From positions 167,951 to 231,950 of the forward strand of contig VTPC01091030.1 of the NCBI GenBank assembly GCA_011009095.1: DNA of 64,000 bases. The letters are read 5' to 3'. The notes beneath the pieces are model-generated. The model was not told the DNA's origin, did no database searches, and saw only the letters and a list, made by a program, of their open reading frames with translations. Position numbers and translations under genes: made by a program. Each line of letters opens with the position of its first letter. The first letter of the stretch is position 1. The DNA comes from Ignelater luminosus. Lineage: Eukaryota > Arthropoda > Insecta > Coleoptera > Elateridae. Of this stretch, positions 13,100 to 24,370 are shown piece by piece.

Positions 13100-14640
13100 T
13101 TTGAACTTGTGTTCAGAACATAGACCAAGAAGGACTGGAAGAGACAATAAGAAGGATAAAGACAGGAAAAACCAATGAAGCAGATAAAATCGATCCAGAA
13201 TTAATAAAATGGTTAGTAGTAGAAGCAAAGGAATGGATGTTGAAAATATTTAAAGAAGCATGGCAAACAAACTCGATGCCAACAGGATGGGAGCAAAATC
13301 TTCTAATACCAATACACAAAAAAGGCGATGAACATAACTGCGAAAACTACAGAGATATATAGTATATCTATCTTTAGTCACATTCAAACTTTATGCAAGA
13401 CTGATTGAAAGAAGGCTGAGAATGGAAATCGAAAGAAGATTAGAAGAGGAACAATCCGCATTCAGAGAAAAGAGGCAAACAATAGATAACATAAATATAA
13501 TGAGAAATCTAATTGAAAAGAACAATGAACTAGGAAAAGGTCATGTTCATAGGCCTGAAAGCGGTGTTTGACTCAGTAGACCGTAATATCCTATGGAAAA
13601 CAATGGAAGAATTAAACCTATCGAAAAAACTAATGCAAATAGTCAAAAGCACTTATAACAAAGTAAAAGAAAAGGTACAGATGGGAGGAAATAGATCAAA
13701 AGAATCGAGATGAACGGAGGAATTAAACAAGGAGATAGTCTGAGCCCCTTACTCTTTATTATCATAATGAACAGACTTCTCAAGAACAATAAGAAAAGAA
13801 CAAAACACCTAGAAACTACGATAGGGTTCACAAACTTATTGCTAGTTAAAATAGAAGGACTGCTCTACGCAGATGATACAGTAATGTTAACGGATAACTA
13901 GAGAAAGATGCAACAACTAGTAGACATTTGGACGGACGAAATAGAAAAAATGAAGCTGGAGATAAACATTAACAACTGCGAGAGTATGATAATAAACCAA
14001 CAAAAACAAGGTGCAAGGAACAAAACATAGAGAATTTAACTGCATACGAGTACCCGAGAGTAATGTTTACAGAAGATGGAAGACCTGAGCTAGAATTAGC
14101 AGGTAGTACAAAAAAGGCATCGAAAATATACTAAAGCCAAGAAACACAACTACATGTATAATACAATCCAATCACCATTCCAACACTTTTATATGCATCA
14201 GAAACATGGGTGATGATAAGGAAATTTGAAAGTAAGATAAACGCAGTAGAAATGAAGCACCTAAGAAATATAGCATGCAACACAAAGTTGGATAGACAGA
14301 AAAGTGAAAACATTAGAAGACACCTAAGCACGCGCCTATAGAAAGAAAAGTAGAAAAGAGGAAACTGAACGGGTACGGATATATGTATAGTCAGAATAGA
14401 CTAAGAGAGTGATGGAGTTAAAAAAGTATGGGAAGAGAAGAAAAAAGGTCGACCAAGAGCAAATTGAGGAGATTGGAAGAAAGAAAGGGAAAGCAATACA
14501 ACAGATGAGGCAAATGGTAAAGGACCTGAAGATATGGAAGAGATGGGTGAATGATACATAAACAATAACCAACCCTTCGACGCCCTGCTAGTGCACAAGA
14601 AGATACCAAAAAGAAGAACTCTTTTTGAAACCTATCTTTC
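13100..14640 (+). mobile_element. Degenerate LINE remnant with an intact YADD box
   Basis: Frames read in order as RT blocks. NLLIPIHKKGDEHNCENYRD lies at about 13300. A decayed FIGLKAVFDSVDRNILWK lies at 13540-13600. MNGGIKQGDSLSPLLF lies at 13710-13757 and LLYADDTVMLTDN at 13861-13901. The post-RT block LLYASETWVM lies near 14190 and a GRPRANW motif near 14450. There are several frameshifts and stops. Its sequence differs enough from the 5.3 kb LINE to be another family or an old divergent copy. Confidence 0.8.
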
Positions 14641-15540
14641 TTTTTCTTTACGGTCTGAATTTATTCGTTCGACTCATCAATGTATTCTGTACGATTGACA
14701 TTTCCTCGGAGCTTGTTTGGATCTTTTACTTTGCCTGAGACTTGCCTATCTTTGCGGCCAAAATATGTAGAATTGATGTATCTACTTTTGGTAGATTGAA
14801 TTAATAGAATTCAGTCAGAGTATTTGTCTCTCTGAATTTTACTTTTTTGCATTCCAGTTGCTAGTTAGATTCTATCTGAAAACAGGCTTTCCTTCGCAAC
14901 CAAATCTGCACATAGTCTTTTGGTGTTTAACGCCCAAATTTATACATTCAGAGATTGAATCTTGCTGGGACTTTTTTGCATTCCGATGCAGCAGATTCTA
15001 GTTAGATCTCGATCTGAAAACGGTCTTTCTGTCATAGTCAGAATTCGAATTATCTAAAAAGCTTGCAGAGAGTGTACTACTATTATTATTAATATCTACA
15101 TACAGAAATCCATAGCAGTTTACATTAGGAAATTCAGATTTTGATTCCATACCATATCTTATAGGTAGTTTTACTTCTAAGAGTTTCGTGATCAGAAACT
15201 TCTACATCTTTGCCTAATTTGTGATGATCATGGTATATTATTTTGGGCATAAGAAAAACGTAAACAGGCTTAAATTTGATTGAGCTGATTCTGCTTGTTG
15301 TGGGTCATGTCGACTTGGCTCGTTGCGACTTCTTAGCTTTGCTCTACTCTTCTGTGAATCACATCACATATCAGTCGTCTTGGCTTGTCAAGCCTATTTG
15401 AGTCGATTTTTTATCAACAAACTGGTTAGCGAGCTTGAACAAACCGACCTACACTAACCTTCTCCTTCCTTTTGTACTAAATTGATCAGAAAGCTCGTGA
15501 ATTGAGAAGATTCAAATCCACTTCACAAAAAAACAAAAAC
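14640..15540. other. Repetitive non-coding spacer
   Basis: No gene was seen. A direct repeat containing TTTTTGCATTCC and TCTGAAAAC recurs at about 14845-14890 and 14970-15030. The segment 15300-15470 has short repeated motifs ending in GACTTGGCT and may be an older relative of the GC-rich element at 1204-1905. Confidence 0.3.
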
Positions 15541-15765
15541 TTACTGAGTTTTTTACACTTCCTGTCGGGCCGGGCCGGGTTGGACCTGGAAATTTCGGCC
15601 CGTGCAGGGTTCACACCACTGGAACAGTTAGAAAATACGCCTATTCAAGAAGATTATACGAAAACGTACTTGATAGTTTGCCACTGTCTTCCATAAACAA
15701 CGACTTTAAAAAGCTAACTGATGCATTAATCGCAGAAAGATCTGTAAGATCTTTATATCTAATTT

Positions 15766-16026
15766 GTGACAGTGTTTCAAATTAAGCATAAAAAGAAATG
15801 GAAGAATAAACTTGCGGACGTCTTCTTAATAAGGCCAGAAACTTGCTATTGCCCTTCTTGTAAAACAACCACTTATGATGATGTTATCAGACGGTTCTCA
15901 AACGTCAAGCTCTATAGAGTTTACTCTCTGTCAAAACTAACAGTTTTCTCTAATATGGCTGGATCCCAATTATCTGCAGTGGAGAAACAGGACATTGTTG
16001 TGGTTAAGCTTAGGGTTGCAGCTTAG
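15766..16026 (+). pseudogene. Small conserved reading frame with a CxCxxC motif, copy 2
   Basis: This is an 86-codon open frame whose product contains CYCPSCKTTTYDDVIRRF and ends VVVKLRVAA. It has the same frame as its duplicate at 2100-2355, with K/M, L/I, S/T, V/M and E/Q type changes. The family is unknown. It may be part of a decayed element or gene. Confidence 0.25.
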
Positions 16027-16843
16027 TTAGGTAGCAATTCAAATTCTGTTCATTGCAGTCAAATTAAAGACCAATTAACATTAATCTAGCTTCTGAAGCT
16101 AACCGGACTTTTTAGGAATTGTCGAGTCGGTCGAATTGAATATGGTTTATTCCTACTGCGAAGCAACAGTGGCCATTATAGACTGTATACCTCTTTAGCA
16201 ATGGAGGAGAAAATTTTAATTTAGGTTGGAGAACGAAGCAGAACGTAATATAATGAGGGGTAAGATAGAGTAAGCGATATCTGTCCTCCCACCGGTTTCT
16301 CCGACGCCGTGAGACGCAAGGACAACCACGACCAACAAGTGTATCCCACCTTCTTATGGAATTTTTCTAGTTGATACAGTGAAAGTGGGCACAGGACGCA
16401 TTAAATTAAATTCCTTACAAAGTAATAGAACACTCCCGAGTTAAGGCAGTTCCGAGCCTGACTGTTCATCCGAGAACCGTTCAGGAAAATAACAAAACAA
16501 GTCCTGTATTTCTGGGTTTGAAGTAATGGCGCAATTTTTGTTTTTTCTTATTTTGGCATAGTAAACTTTTTCTTTCTGATTTTGTATAATAATCTCAATT
16601 TACACTACAGTTTTTATTGTTATTTTTAGAACTGCATATTGGACAGCTGATGTGAATACACTTTTATTGCCAATAACTCAAAAAAATAATTTTGCTAAAC
16701 GTTCTTGGACAGTTTTGAGCCAAATTTGTAACGCAAAAATAATGTTTCACTTATTTAAAATAATGACAGTAACAATAAAGTACATTTCCATATTTCAAGA
16801 TGAAATAAAATCAAAAAGAGCATTAATAGTACTTTTGACTTAC

Positions 16844-17893
16844 CACACGTTCCATGGAGTATATTTTATAAAGGGTGTAGACTCCCATTAGAGCGGAAAG
16901 GTAAAGTTGACTAGACAATCCAATATGTTCTGGTATAATAGCACGAAATCCAATCTTGAACCAAGTAAAAACCGAATCGACTCCAGTAAAGCTAGCTAGT
17001 ACCATCATTATGGTTAAGCACAAAAAATGAAGTGCTTCAGCTGGCGAAACAAAAAGACTCCATCTTTTTATGTCGTTGTTAAAAGCAGAATATAATCGTC
17101 GAACTAAGACTAATGACTTCTTTGTCTCTTGTTGGACGCAATATTTTCTTTCTGATTCTGATATATAATTCAGTTGGTGTTTTAAATTTTTCTGACACCT
17201 AAAGAAGGTGGCTTTAATAAAATTTGCAAATAATGAATAAACCAATAATATATGAAAGTCTACAGTAAAACAAAACACAGCAGCCAATTTCTTCATTATG
17301 GATGATTTTGTTATAGATCCTATAAGTGTTAATGTAATTGTATAGATAATTAAAAAGATCACAACATAAATAATATAAAGTCTTGAAAACAGTTTCATTT
17401 TAATCACAGAATCCTTTTGTAGAAGAATTTCTGATTTGATGAATCTCCAATTGGTAATATTACTTTGGATAGATTTGAATATAGATTCAAGAAGTTTCAC
17501 TTGACATAAGCAAACCATGATACTAACAGTAGTTCTTATGCAATTAACCAAATAGGCTATTTCAATTGTTAAAGGAATAAATTTGTCCTTTTCAAATATG
17601 GCGCTTATGGAATACAAATGACAGACGCTGGTTGATATTAGGAATGTTGATACTACCAATCCAATACCAATACAATATCTTGAAGGGTGTATTGTGATGT
17701 GATGTAAACCTTTACTGTGGTAACAGCTCATATGCAAAGCAAACAATCCAGTCAATTTAGAAAAATAAAATGATAAGCCAAATGCACAGGAGATACAATT
17801 CTCTGAGTAATGTTCTTCATTTATCCATTTATTAAGAATTTTATTTTTCATTGCAACAAAAGAGACTAACTTATACTTTTTTAAATACACCAT
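16844..17893 (-). CDS. Insect gustatory-receptor-like protein, large first exon (copy B)
   Basis: The 350-codon exon is open from the ATG at 17893 to the donor GTG/GTAAGT (16838-16843), phase 0. It is the paralogue of copy A at about 92% protein identity. The start is placed to match copy A. An in-frame ATG at 17911 would add MVCLEK in this copy only. Hydrophobic segments are as in copy A, and six to seven membrane passes are expected. Differences from copy A cluster in several places, for example at the N-terminus (Y7, V10, S11), in the HILLVYSLFANF segment and near KIGF, rather than in the C-terminal loops. The last exon with the family signature was not found downstream on this strand before the next duplicated block. 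The open frame in both copies argues for function or a very recent duplication. Confidence 0.7.
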
Positions 17894-18809
17894 TTTTTCT
17901 AAGCAAACCAAAAGCTACTAGCTGAATTGAGGTTAATTGCAATGAACGAATAATTTATAATGTCAACAGGATTACAGAAGGTTAATAAAACAATAGGTAA
18001 ATGGATAGATTTTATCTTACACAAATAAAATATTTTTTCTGTAATTTAATTTGGAATTACATTCTATTTTCGTCCTTTTGATATATAATATACTTAGTTA
18101 CTGTAGTGTAATCTGCAATATTAATTTTACATAGTAATGTGGTCAGCTTTGTAACTAGTGATCAAAATCAAATTGCTTTACTTTCATTTTTCACATATTA
18201 ATTGATATTATGAGAAAACCCAGTGATGTAACATTATAATTAGTATTGCAGAATGCACAATACAAATTCCTTAAAATCTCTGTTAGACTTAATTTTATTA
18301 TTAAATTATCTTTTACGTTTGCAAAATAACAATAGGCACATCACATTTCGAAATGCTTTCACGGGCCGTATAGACTCTTTCCACGGGCCTTACTTCCATA
18401 TCCTTGATTTATCTTATAGATTGAGATCTATACTAAAAGACCCGCCTTGCATTGTTCTCTCGTGGCTCTTCCACCTGTCCGGTCCGATTGACCCTGTCTG
18501 CTCCTAATCGATACTTCGCCTCTACTAATGTGTAGAGAAGAGAAGAGACAGATCTATAGCTCTTATACTCCCTTTCGAAAGTGACAGGTAGATAAACTTG
18601 CTCGAAAAATTCAAGGTTAGGGACGCTGAAAAAGAAATCTTTAACTATTGCTGAAGGATAATTTCAGAACATCCTAGAAAGGTACCTATAAAGTCGCTTT
18701 TTCCTCATAGAAAAGTGAGTTGTCTGTATTAATCTTATTCGTGTTGCAATTTCTTTATTAATGGGCGTTGCTTCTTTGATATTCTGTTGTATTTGATATT
18801 CTTATTGAG

Positions 18810-19216
18810 TCATTTACAGTTTTTGTAGATGTTTACTATTACGAAATGGTCCAATATAAAATATCTGTGTTCAAAACAGTCGGGGGGTTCTGACATAAAC
18901 ATTGAACAGTCTATATTGGCCACGGCTATAATCTTATTTAATATTTTCTCTTTAACATTACATTGCCATCTCATCTCATCAAAGCATTGATCAAAAAAAT
19001 GGAACATATATCAGTGATTTCCCGTAAAACATCACTGGGTACCTGAAAGCCAGTTGCAGAAAGAGATATGTTATACATTCCGTTTATAATAAGGGAATTG
19101 TTGACATGCTGGGATAGAAGCAAGTTTTCTTTGCATTTGGTACAGGAATATTTCTCCAAGCATTTCTTTCCTGATATGAGCACCATTTTCTCAAAACTAA
19201 CTAAGATATGTTTCAA
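18810..19216 (-). mobile_element. P-element/THAP9-like transposase remnant, C-terminal part
   Basis: Two overlapping minus-strand frames, joined by a frameshift near 19000, encode CLEKYSCTKCKENLL, then GFQVPSDVLREITDI, then FFDQCFDEMRW and a final FILDHFVIVNIYKNCK. The order CxxC segment, PS segment, then C-terminal helices resembles the end of P-element-type transposases. The N-terminal part of what looks like the same gene lies at 20870-21420 on the same strand. Similarity is judged by eye only. Confidence 0.5.
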
Positions 19217-19559
19217 TTTTCATAAATTTAGTATCAATATAACTAATGGTACAAAGAACCCAGAACGTAGGAAATAATTAAATATCAAATGCAATAGTAT
19301 AAGTTTGGAAACCGAAACAAAGTCGAGATTTCCAGTATTATCTGAGACCAGTAAACTGCACTTAACATCGGAGATGTTTTGATGTTTACTATATTTTTTG
19401 AATGGTCGAGACGATCTTAGCAAGGTATCTGGTAATAACTCGATTAACTGTATAAGTTCTTATATCAAGAGATAACCCTAAACCATAGATTTGTTCCCTG
19501 ACTGTACGTAAAAAATCATACGCTTCGCTTGATGTACTAGTACTACTACTACTACTACC

Positions 19560-20693
19560 ACTTGCTATGTAGCACCCCAGCCAAACAGGACGCAATAATG
19601 GTAACATTTTTTGGAACGATTCAAGCTCTCTACGTATTTTTTTCCTCGTCAACTCAACGCTGAGAAACACTCAAAAACGCTGTGCCTACAGCTCTTAAGT
19701 CGAAGTCTGTAACAAGATGGAGTGCAAGGAAAGAAGCTGTGAAGCCCACAAATAAATACCTCGACGATATACTTCAAGTTCTCCAGATCATGATGAACGG
19801 TACATATGAGACTAGTGGACCAAGATGTGAAGCTAGACAGCTGTACAACTGTATGTTAAGTCACGATTTTCTGACTAGATTTTTGGGATAAAGTACTCAT
19901 TCCTATTGAACGGGTTCAAAAGAGACTGCAAGATCCGAGCATGGACTTCCACGATGCTGCCTCATATTTGAAAGCTCTCAAAGATCATTTTCACGGTGAA
20001 AGAGAAATTTTGGTAACTCTAGAAGTTGGATTTAGACTTTGTCAAGATTGGGATGTTGAAACCAAAAAACGACCAAGACGAAAGAAAAGAATGACTCGTG
20101 AAACGTCGACCGATACCGGATTAACAGCTAAACAGGAAATTAAAAGAGCTGTGAAGGAAACAATTGACCGTCTTCCTACGGAAATTGCTGATAGGTTTAC
20201 TCGTTTGCATAAAACTGACGAGAAGTGTGGGTTTCTACTTGACGTTGAAGGATTGTCTCACAGCAGTGACAGTGACGTCTTAAAACTAAAATGCGAGAAT
20301 TTGGGAAATTGTTACAACTGCGATGTTGATGGTCAACAACCATATGAAGAAATTTTGTACTTCAGAATGTCGCTTACAAGCCGGACCAGCATTAAAATAT
20401 CAGGACCTGAAGAAGTTCTGCAATTTATTGTGCAATATGGAGATGAGAGCGTATTTCCAAATCTTCGTACAGCGATCCAAGTAAGGTTAACAATTGCTGT
20501 ATCCACTGCTAGTTGTGAGAGATCTTTCAGCAAATTAAAATTAATTTTAAATTATTTGAGAGCCTCCATGGGTCAAAATCGATTATGCGATCTTGCTATA
20601 CTGAGTATTGAAAGCCAAGAAGCTGCGAAGACTGATTTCAACTTCGTTACTGATACATTTGCATCAATGAAGACAAGGAAGGTACAGATTTAA
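19560..20693 (+). mobile_element. hAT transposase remnant 1 (ZMYM-type, C-terminal half)
   Basis: The frame reads TFFGTIQALYVFFSSSTQR-stop-ETLKNAV, then VTRWSARKEAVKPTNKYL, and continues to a C-terminal hAT dimerisation domain (ERSFSKLKLILNYLRAS, LAILSIESQEA; 20510-20620). The stop TGA at 19661-19663 replaces the tryptophan expected in the conserved STxRW motif. A one-base slip in a T5 run at 19880-19884 breaks the frame before WDKVLIPIERVQKRL. The 250-codon segment 19941-20693 is still open. The N-terminal zinc finger and first catalytic region are absent. It lies between the two halves of the P-like remnant, on the opposite strand. Confidence 0.8.
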
Positions 20694-20869
20694 TAAGCTC
20701 CTTCTGGATGATTTATTTGGACTCTTTTTGACCTAGACACACGGAGTGCGTAACTCGGAGGGCATGCAGTTAAAAAAGATCTGATAAGTGTGTCCAAAAT
20801 TTGAGGTTCACTTTTGGGATCTCTTAAAGGGTAAGAGATACGAAGTCTTTCGTGTGTCATTAAAATCAA

Positions 20870-21420
20870 TATCTAAATAACAACTTTTGGCAATAATTCG
20901 ACGGCCATAATACTGTTTAGCACAAGCAGTAAAAGTTGGACTAATTTTTGGTGTGGTGTTGCAGATTTAGCAACAAAGTATGCCAGTGGGATCTTCCATG
21001 CAGAATACAGACCACGAGCCATAAAAACAAGTGCTTCTTTGGCTGCACTATCTGTTCGACCAAGAGATCCAAAAAATCGTCAAAACCTTCTATTAAATCT
21101 AGAGTTTCGAATATTCTAAGTTCTGTTTAAATGCTATTTCATCAAAACATACAACGCACTTTTTCTCTTCTGTTGTTAATGTCTCCACCTTTTTCTTTAT
21201 ATGTTCAAAATAGATTGAGTTGATTCCAAGTTTAAACTTAGATATTCCAATCTAGAATTTTATGGTGGCTATTGTAGGTAATATAACTTTCTGCCTAAAA
21301 AGATGTTTATATGCTGATAATGATTTATAATACAGTGAAAGGGCAAATCTTTTTTCATCTTTCAGCTATTTATGTTTTTTCTGAAAAAGCTGCATTCGCA
21401 CAAGAGTACGTGAATGATTT
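20870..21420 (-). mobile_element. P-element/THAP9-like transposase remnant, N-terminal catalytic part
   Basis: Minus-strand frames encode FALSLYYKSLSAYKHLF (about 21345-21295), then IATIKFWIG, then CVVCFDEIAFKQNLEYS (about 21160-21110), and after a frameshift GLYSAWKIPLAYFVAKS (about 21030-20970). These match the order of P-type transposases, with an acidic residue in a FDE(M/I)xxK block and the RGLxxxWKxP block. Frameshifts and stops make it a fossil. Its C-terminal part continues on the far side of the inserted hAT, at 18810-19216. Confidence 0.6.
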
Positions 21421-21700
21421 GAAGAAAACTTTGCTGCATTTATAGTATCTCAAAGAGACCTGGATGAGTTATGTTTTAATGTCTTAAGTTGTTTTCATAA
21501 TTTTGATAAACGACTGCTAGAATACTTTAACTAACTATGATTATTACATGTAGAATGAACGATTAAAAAGGCAAGGGTTATCTGGCACTATGTATGTGAA
21601 AAAAAGATTTTGCTACAAAATTAAAATTTGTTTCTTTTATTCTCAGGGAAAGGATATGCATTTAAATTTGAAGTTTTTCTTTATTTCTTCATCAGATAAG

Positions 21701-23872
21701 ATGTCCAAAACAAAACGAGCTAGAGATATACGTAGAAAATATCTAAGGGGGAGTGTGAAAAAGAAAATTAAATGAAGCAAGAAATGCTTTCATTGAAAAG
21801 CAAAAAGGATCTCTACATCAGTTCTTGAAAAAAAATGAAGAAACTGAAAGGACCATTAAAAAAATGAAAGTATCAATGAAGAAATTGACATGGATATGGA
21901 TATCAGCATCTTACGTTCAAAGTTTCAAGGGAAAAAGAAAATATTACTAAAAAACAATCATGTTTGCAAGATTTAGACAATAACTTTGAAATAGTTATAA
22001 GGAGAGAAAAAAATATGAAAAATATTTCAGAAAAATATAATCAGGACCTCAATAAATTTCATGAAAAACAACTAAACATAACAGAAGACCCTGCTACTTG
22101 GCCAGAAATAATTAGCAGAAAAATAAGAGACTATTCAGTAAAGAAAGGACCACCAAAAATTATTTTGGAAGATTTCCCTTGTCAAGAAAATGGAACACAT
22201 TTTTCAAAAGTGCACTGTAGAAGGAAGCTTCCGAATGGGGAAGTTATATATCATCCCTGGATAATATATTCAGAATTAATAAGATCTTTTGTTTCTACTG
22301 CCATCTTTTTGGAAACGATACGATGAGTGCTTTAACTACTACAGGATTCAACAACTGGCTGAATGTCCATAATAGACTAGCGGAACAGGAAAAATCAAAA
22401 GGTCATCTAACAGCTATGTTGAACTACTCGGAGCTCCAAAAAAGACTTTCCGTTAAAGAAACAATTGATAAAGTTCAACAGAGATTATTCAATCAAAAAG
22501 AAATGCAGTTGCGTCAGGTCTTTGAAAGATTTGTTTCTGTAGTTCAGTTTCTGGCTGAACGTAATTTAGCATTTCGAAGATCTGTCAAAAAGCTAGGAAA
22601 TCCACACAATGGCAATATCTTCGGCGAATCTCCAATAAAGAAATTAATGAACATTACCTTAGTAAAAATATACAAAACGAGATTTTAAACATCATGGGAA
22701 ATGCAGTTCAAAGTAAGATTATTACTCAAATAATATCTGCTAAATATTTTGCTGTAATTCTCGACTGCACTCCAGATAGCCACCAAGAACAAATGTCGCT
22801 TACACTTAGGTATGTGTCAGACGGTACTTTTCCTGAAGTACCTGTTGGTGTTTACAAACATTTTATAAAATTTATTAACAAGGAGAGCAGCACTGCTGAA
22901 TATTTATACACTGTGCTCAAACAAGAACTGAATTCATTGGGATTAGATATAAATAATTTTTTACATTTATAAGAAATTTTTTACCCATGTGCTTGCCATA
23001 ATTACAATTTAGTCCTGGGAGATATAACCAAAACTTGCCCTGATACATTAACCTTCTTTGGTACTCTTGCAAATTTAATGAAAGATTACAAGTTTTTCAT
23101 ATCTTCGATTTTTTTGGTACAATTTACTTTTTCAAATAAATTTTATAAGTAAAGAACTTCAAAGTGAAACAATAGATATATCTGTAGCTGTTTCTACTTT
23201 TGAAAAACTTTTATGTTGGTTGACTAAATACAGGGACAGCGGTTTCGAGCAAGTCCTAATTGGAGCAAAAGAGTTTGCAGAAGAATTGGAGAAAACTTCA
23301 GATTTCAAAGTAAACGATTGCAAAGACAAAAAAGCAGTTTAATTACAAAAGTAATAATGAGCCCACAGATTCGAGCAACTGAAGAAACACAAATTTATTG
23401 GGATTTTTGGGAAAATTTCAAAATTTTAAAAAAGAAGAGTTAGAGAAACATGCAGCAGATTTAGAGATTGCCCTGACTGATCATAAGCTGTCTCAGAGGG
23501 AAAAATCTGTTGATTTGGTAAAAGCTACAGATTTAGATGGCCACATGCTAGTTGCAGAGACCAATTCTCTCATCTGAATACTATGGAAATTCCTCCAAAA
23601 TTTTTCAATTTTTATCTGAGAATGATAGAGCTACAGCATTTCCAAATTTTTTCATTGCTCTTCAAACATATTTAACCATAATGGTGACTGTTGCTTTGGG
23701 GGAGAGAACATTTTCAAGACTAAAGCTTATAAAAACTTATCTTAGATCAACGATGAGTCAAGACAGACTTAATAGTTTGGCAATACTGTCAATAGAGAGT
23801 CAGCAAGCACGAAATCTAAATTTTGATGAGATTTTGGAAGAATTTTCAGAACGAAAAGCAGGGAAATTTTAA
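21701..23872 (+). mobile_element. hAT transposase remnant 2 (ZMYM/TTF-finger type), internally deleted
   Basis: The order is a basic N-terminus (MSKTKRARDIRRKYLRG at 21701, then NEARNAFIEKQKGSLHQFL in another frame) followed by a TTF-type finger region. That region runs DPATWPEII, KGPPKIILEDFPC, FSKVHCRRKLPNGE, then after a -1 shift CFYCHLFGNDTMSALTTTGF near 22280-22345. Then comes the catalytic-domain start YFAVILDCTPDSHQEQMSL (22745-22800). After GLDINN (about 22955) the family's YDNGxNM block is missing and the sequence jumps to FYPCACHNYNLVLGDITK. The C-terminal dimerisation domain lies at 23640-23830 (ERTFSRLKLIKTYLRSTMS). It is a different lineage from remnant 1. Confidence 0.8.
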
Positions 23873-23879
23873 TTAGCTA

Positions 23880-24370
23880 AATAAAAAAAATGTCAAAATT
23901 GTTTTTCAGTATCTAAGGCACAAAATAGTAGTTTATGTAACAAAGGCGCAAAATAGAGTTTTAGCAGACGAACCTAGATGTTTATGGCTAAGGCTTTCGT
24001 TTTTATTTATTAACTGTTTTGAAATTGTAAAATTTTTCTTTTATTGGTGAATTTAACTTTGAAACTAAATACATGATGCCTTGCGTCCTATTTCTCGTCT
24101 ATATCACTTATTTTTTTTTGTATTATTATATGAAAAAGTTGAAATTTAATATTTAACATTGAAGGAATATTACAGAATTAACTAGTTAAAGCTTTTTGTT
24201 ACAAGTCTGATTTTTATTATAATTAGATGTATGATGTATGAATTTTACCAATTTTCAATATAATTAATAAAACAAGAGGTTAAAAAAGTTGACATTAGTT
24301 GTTAGTAACAACTTGTTACCTACAATATTGCTATTTATAATGCTATGCTACAGCTATTCGAGGTTTTATC
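23880..24370. other. AT-rich spacer after hAT remnant 2
   Basis: No gene was seen. It may include the 3' untranslated end of the hAT element. No matching terminal repeat was identified. Confidence 0.3.

Larger units (their letters stand above)
15540..18285. repeat. Segmental duplication, copy 2 (contains Gr copy B)
   Basis: This is the direct duplicate of 1832-4512, about 13.7 kb away. It keeps 124 bp (between two TTGATAT motifs at 18078-18084 and 18202-18208) that copy 1 has lost, leaving one TTGATAT there. That is the footprint of a microhomology-mediated deletion in copy 1. Confidence 0.85.

Noticed and set aside
19389..19670. 93-codon minus-strand open frame
   Set aside because: Its first third is antisense to the readable hAT frame on the plus strand. 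The remainder shows no motif and could not be tied to the P-like transposase.
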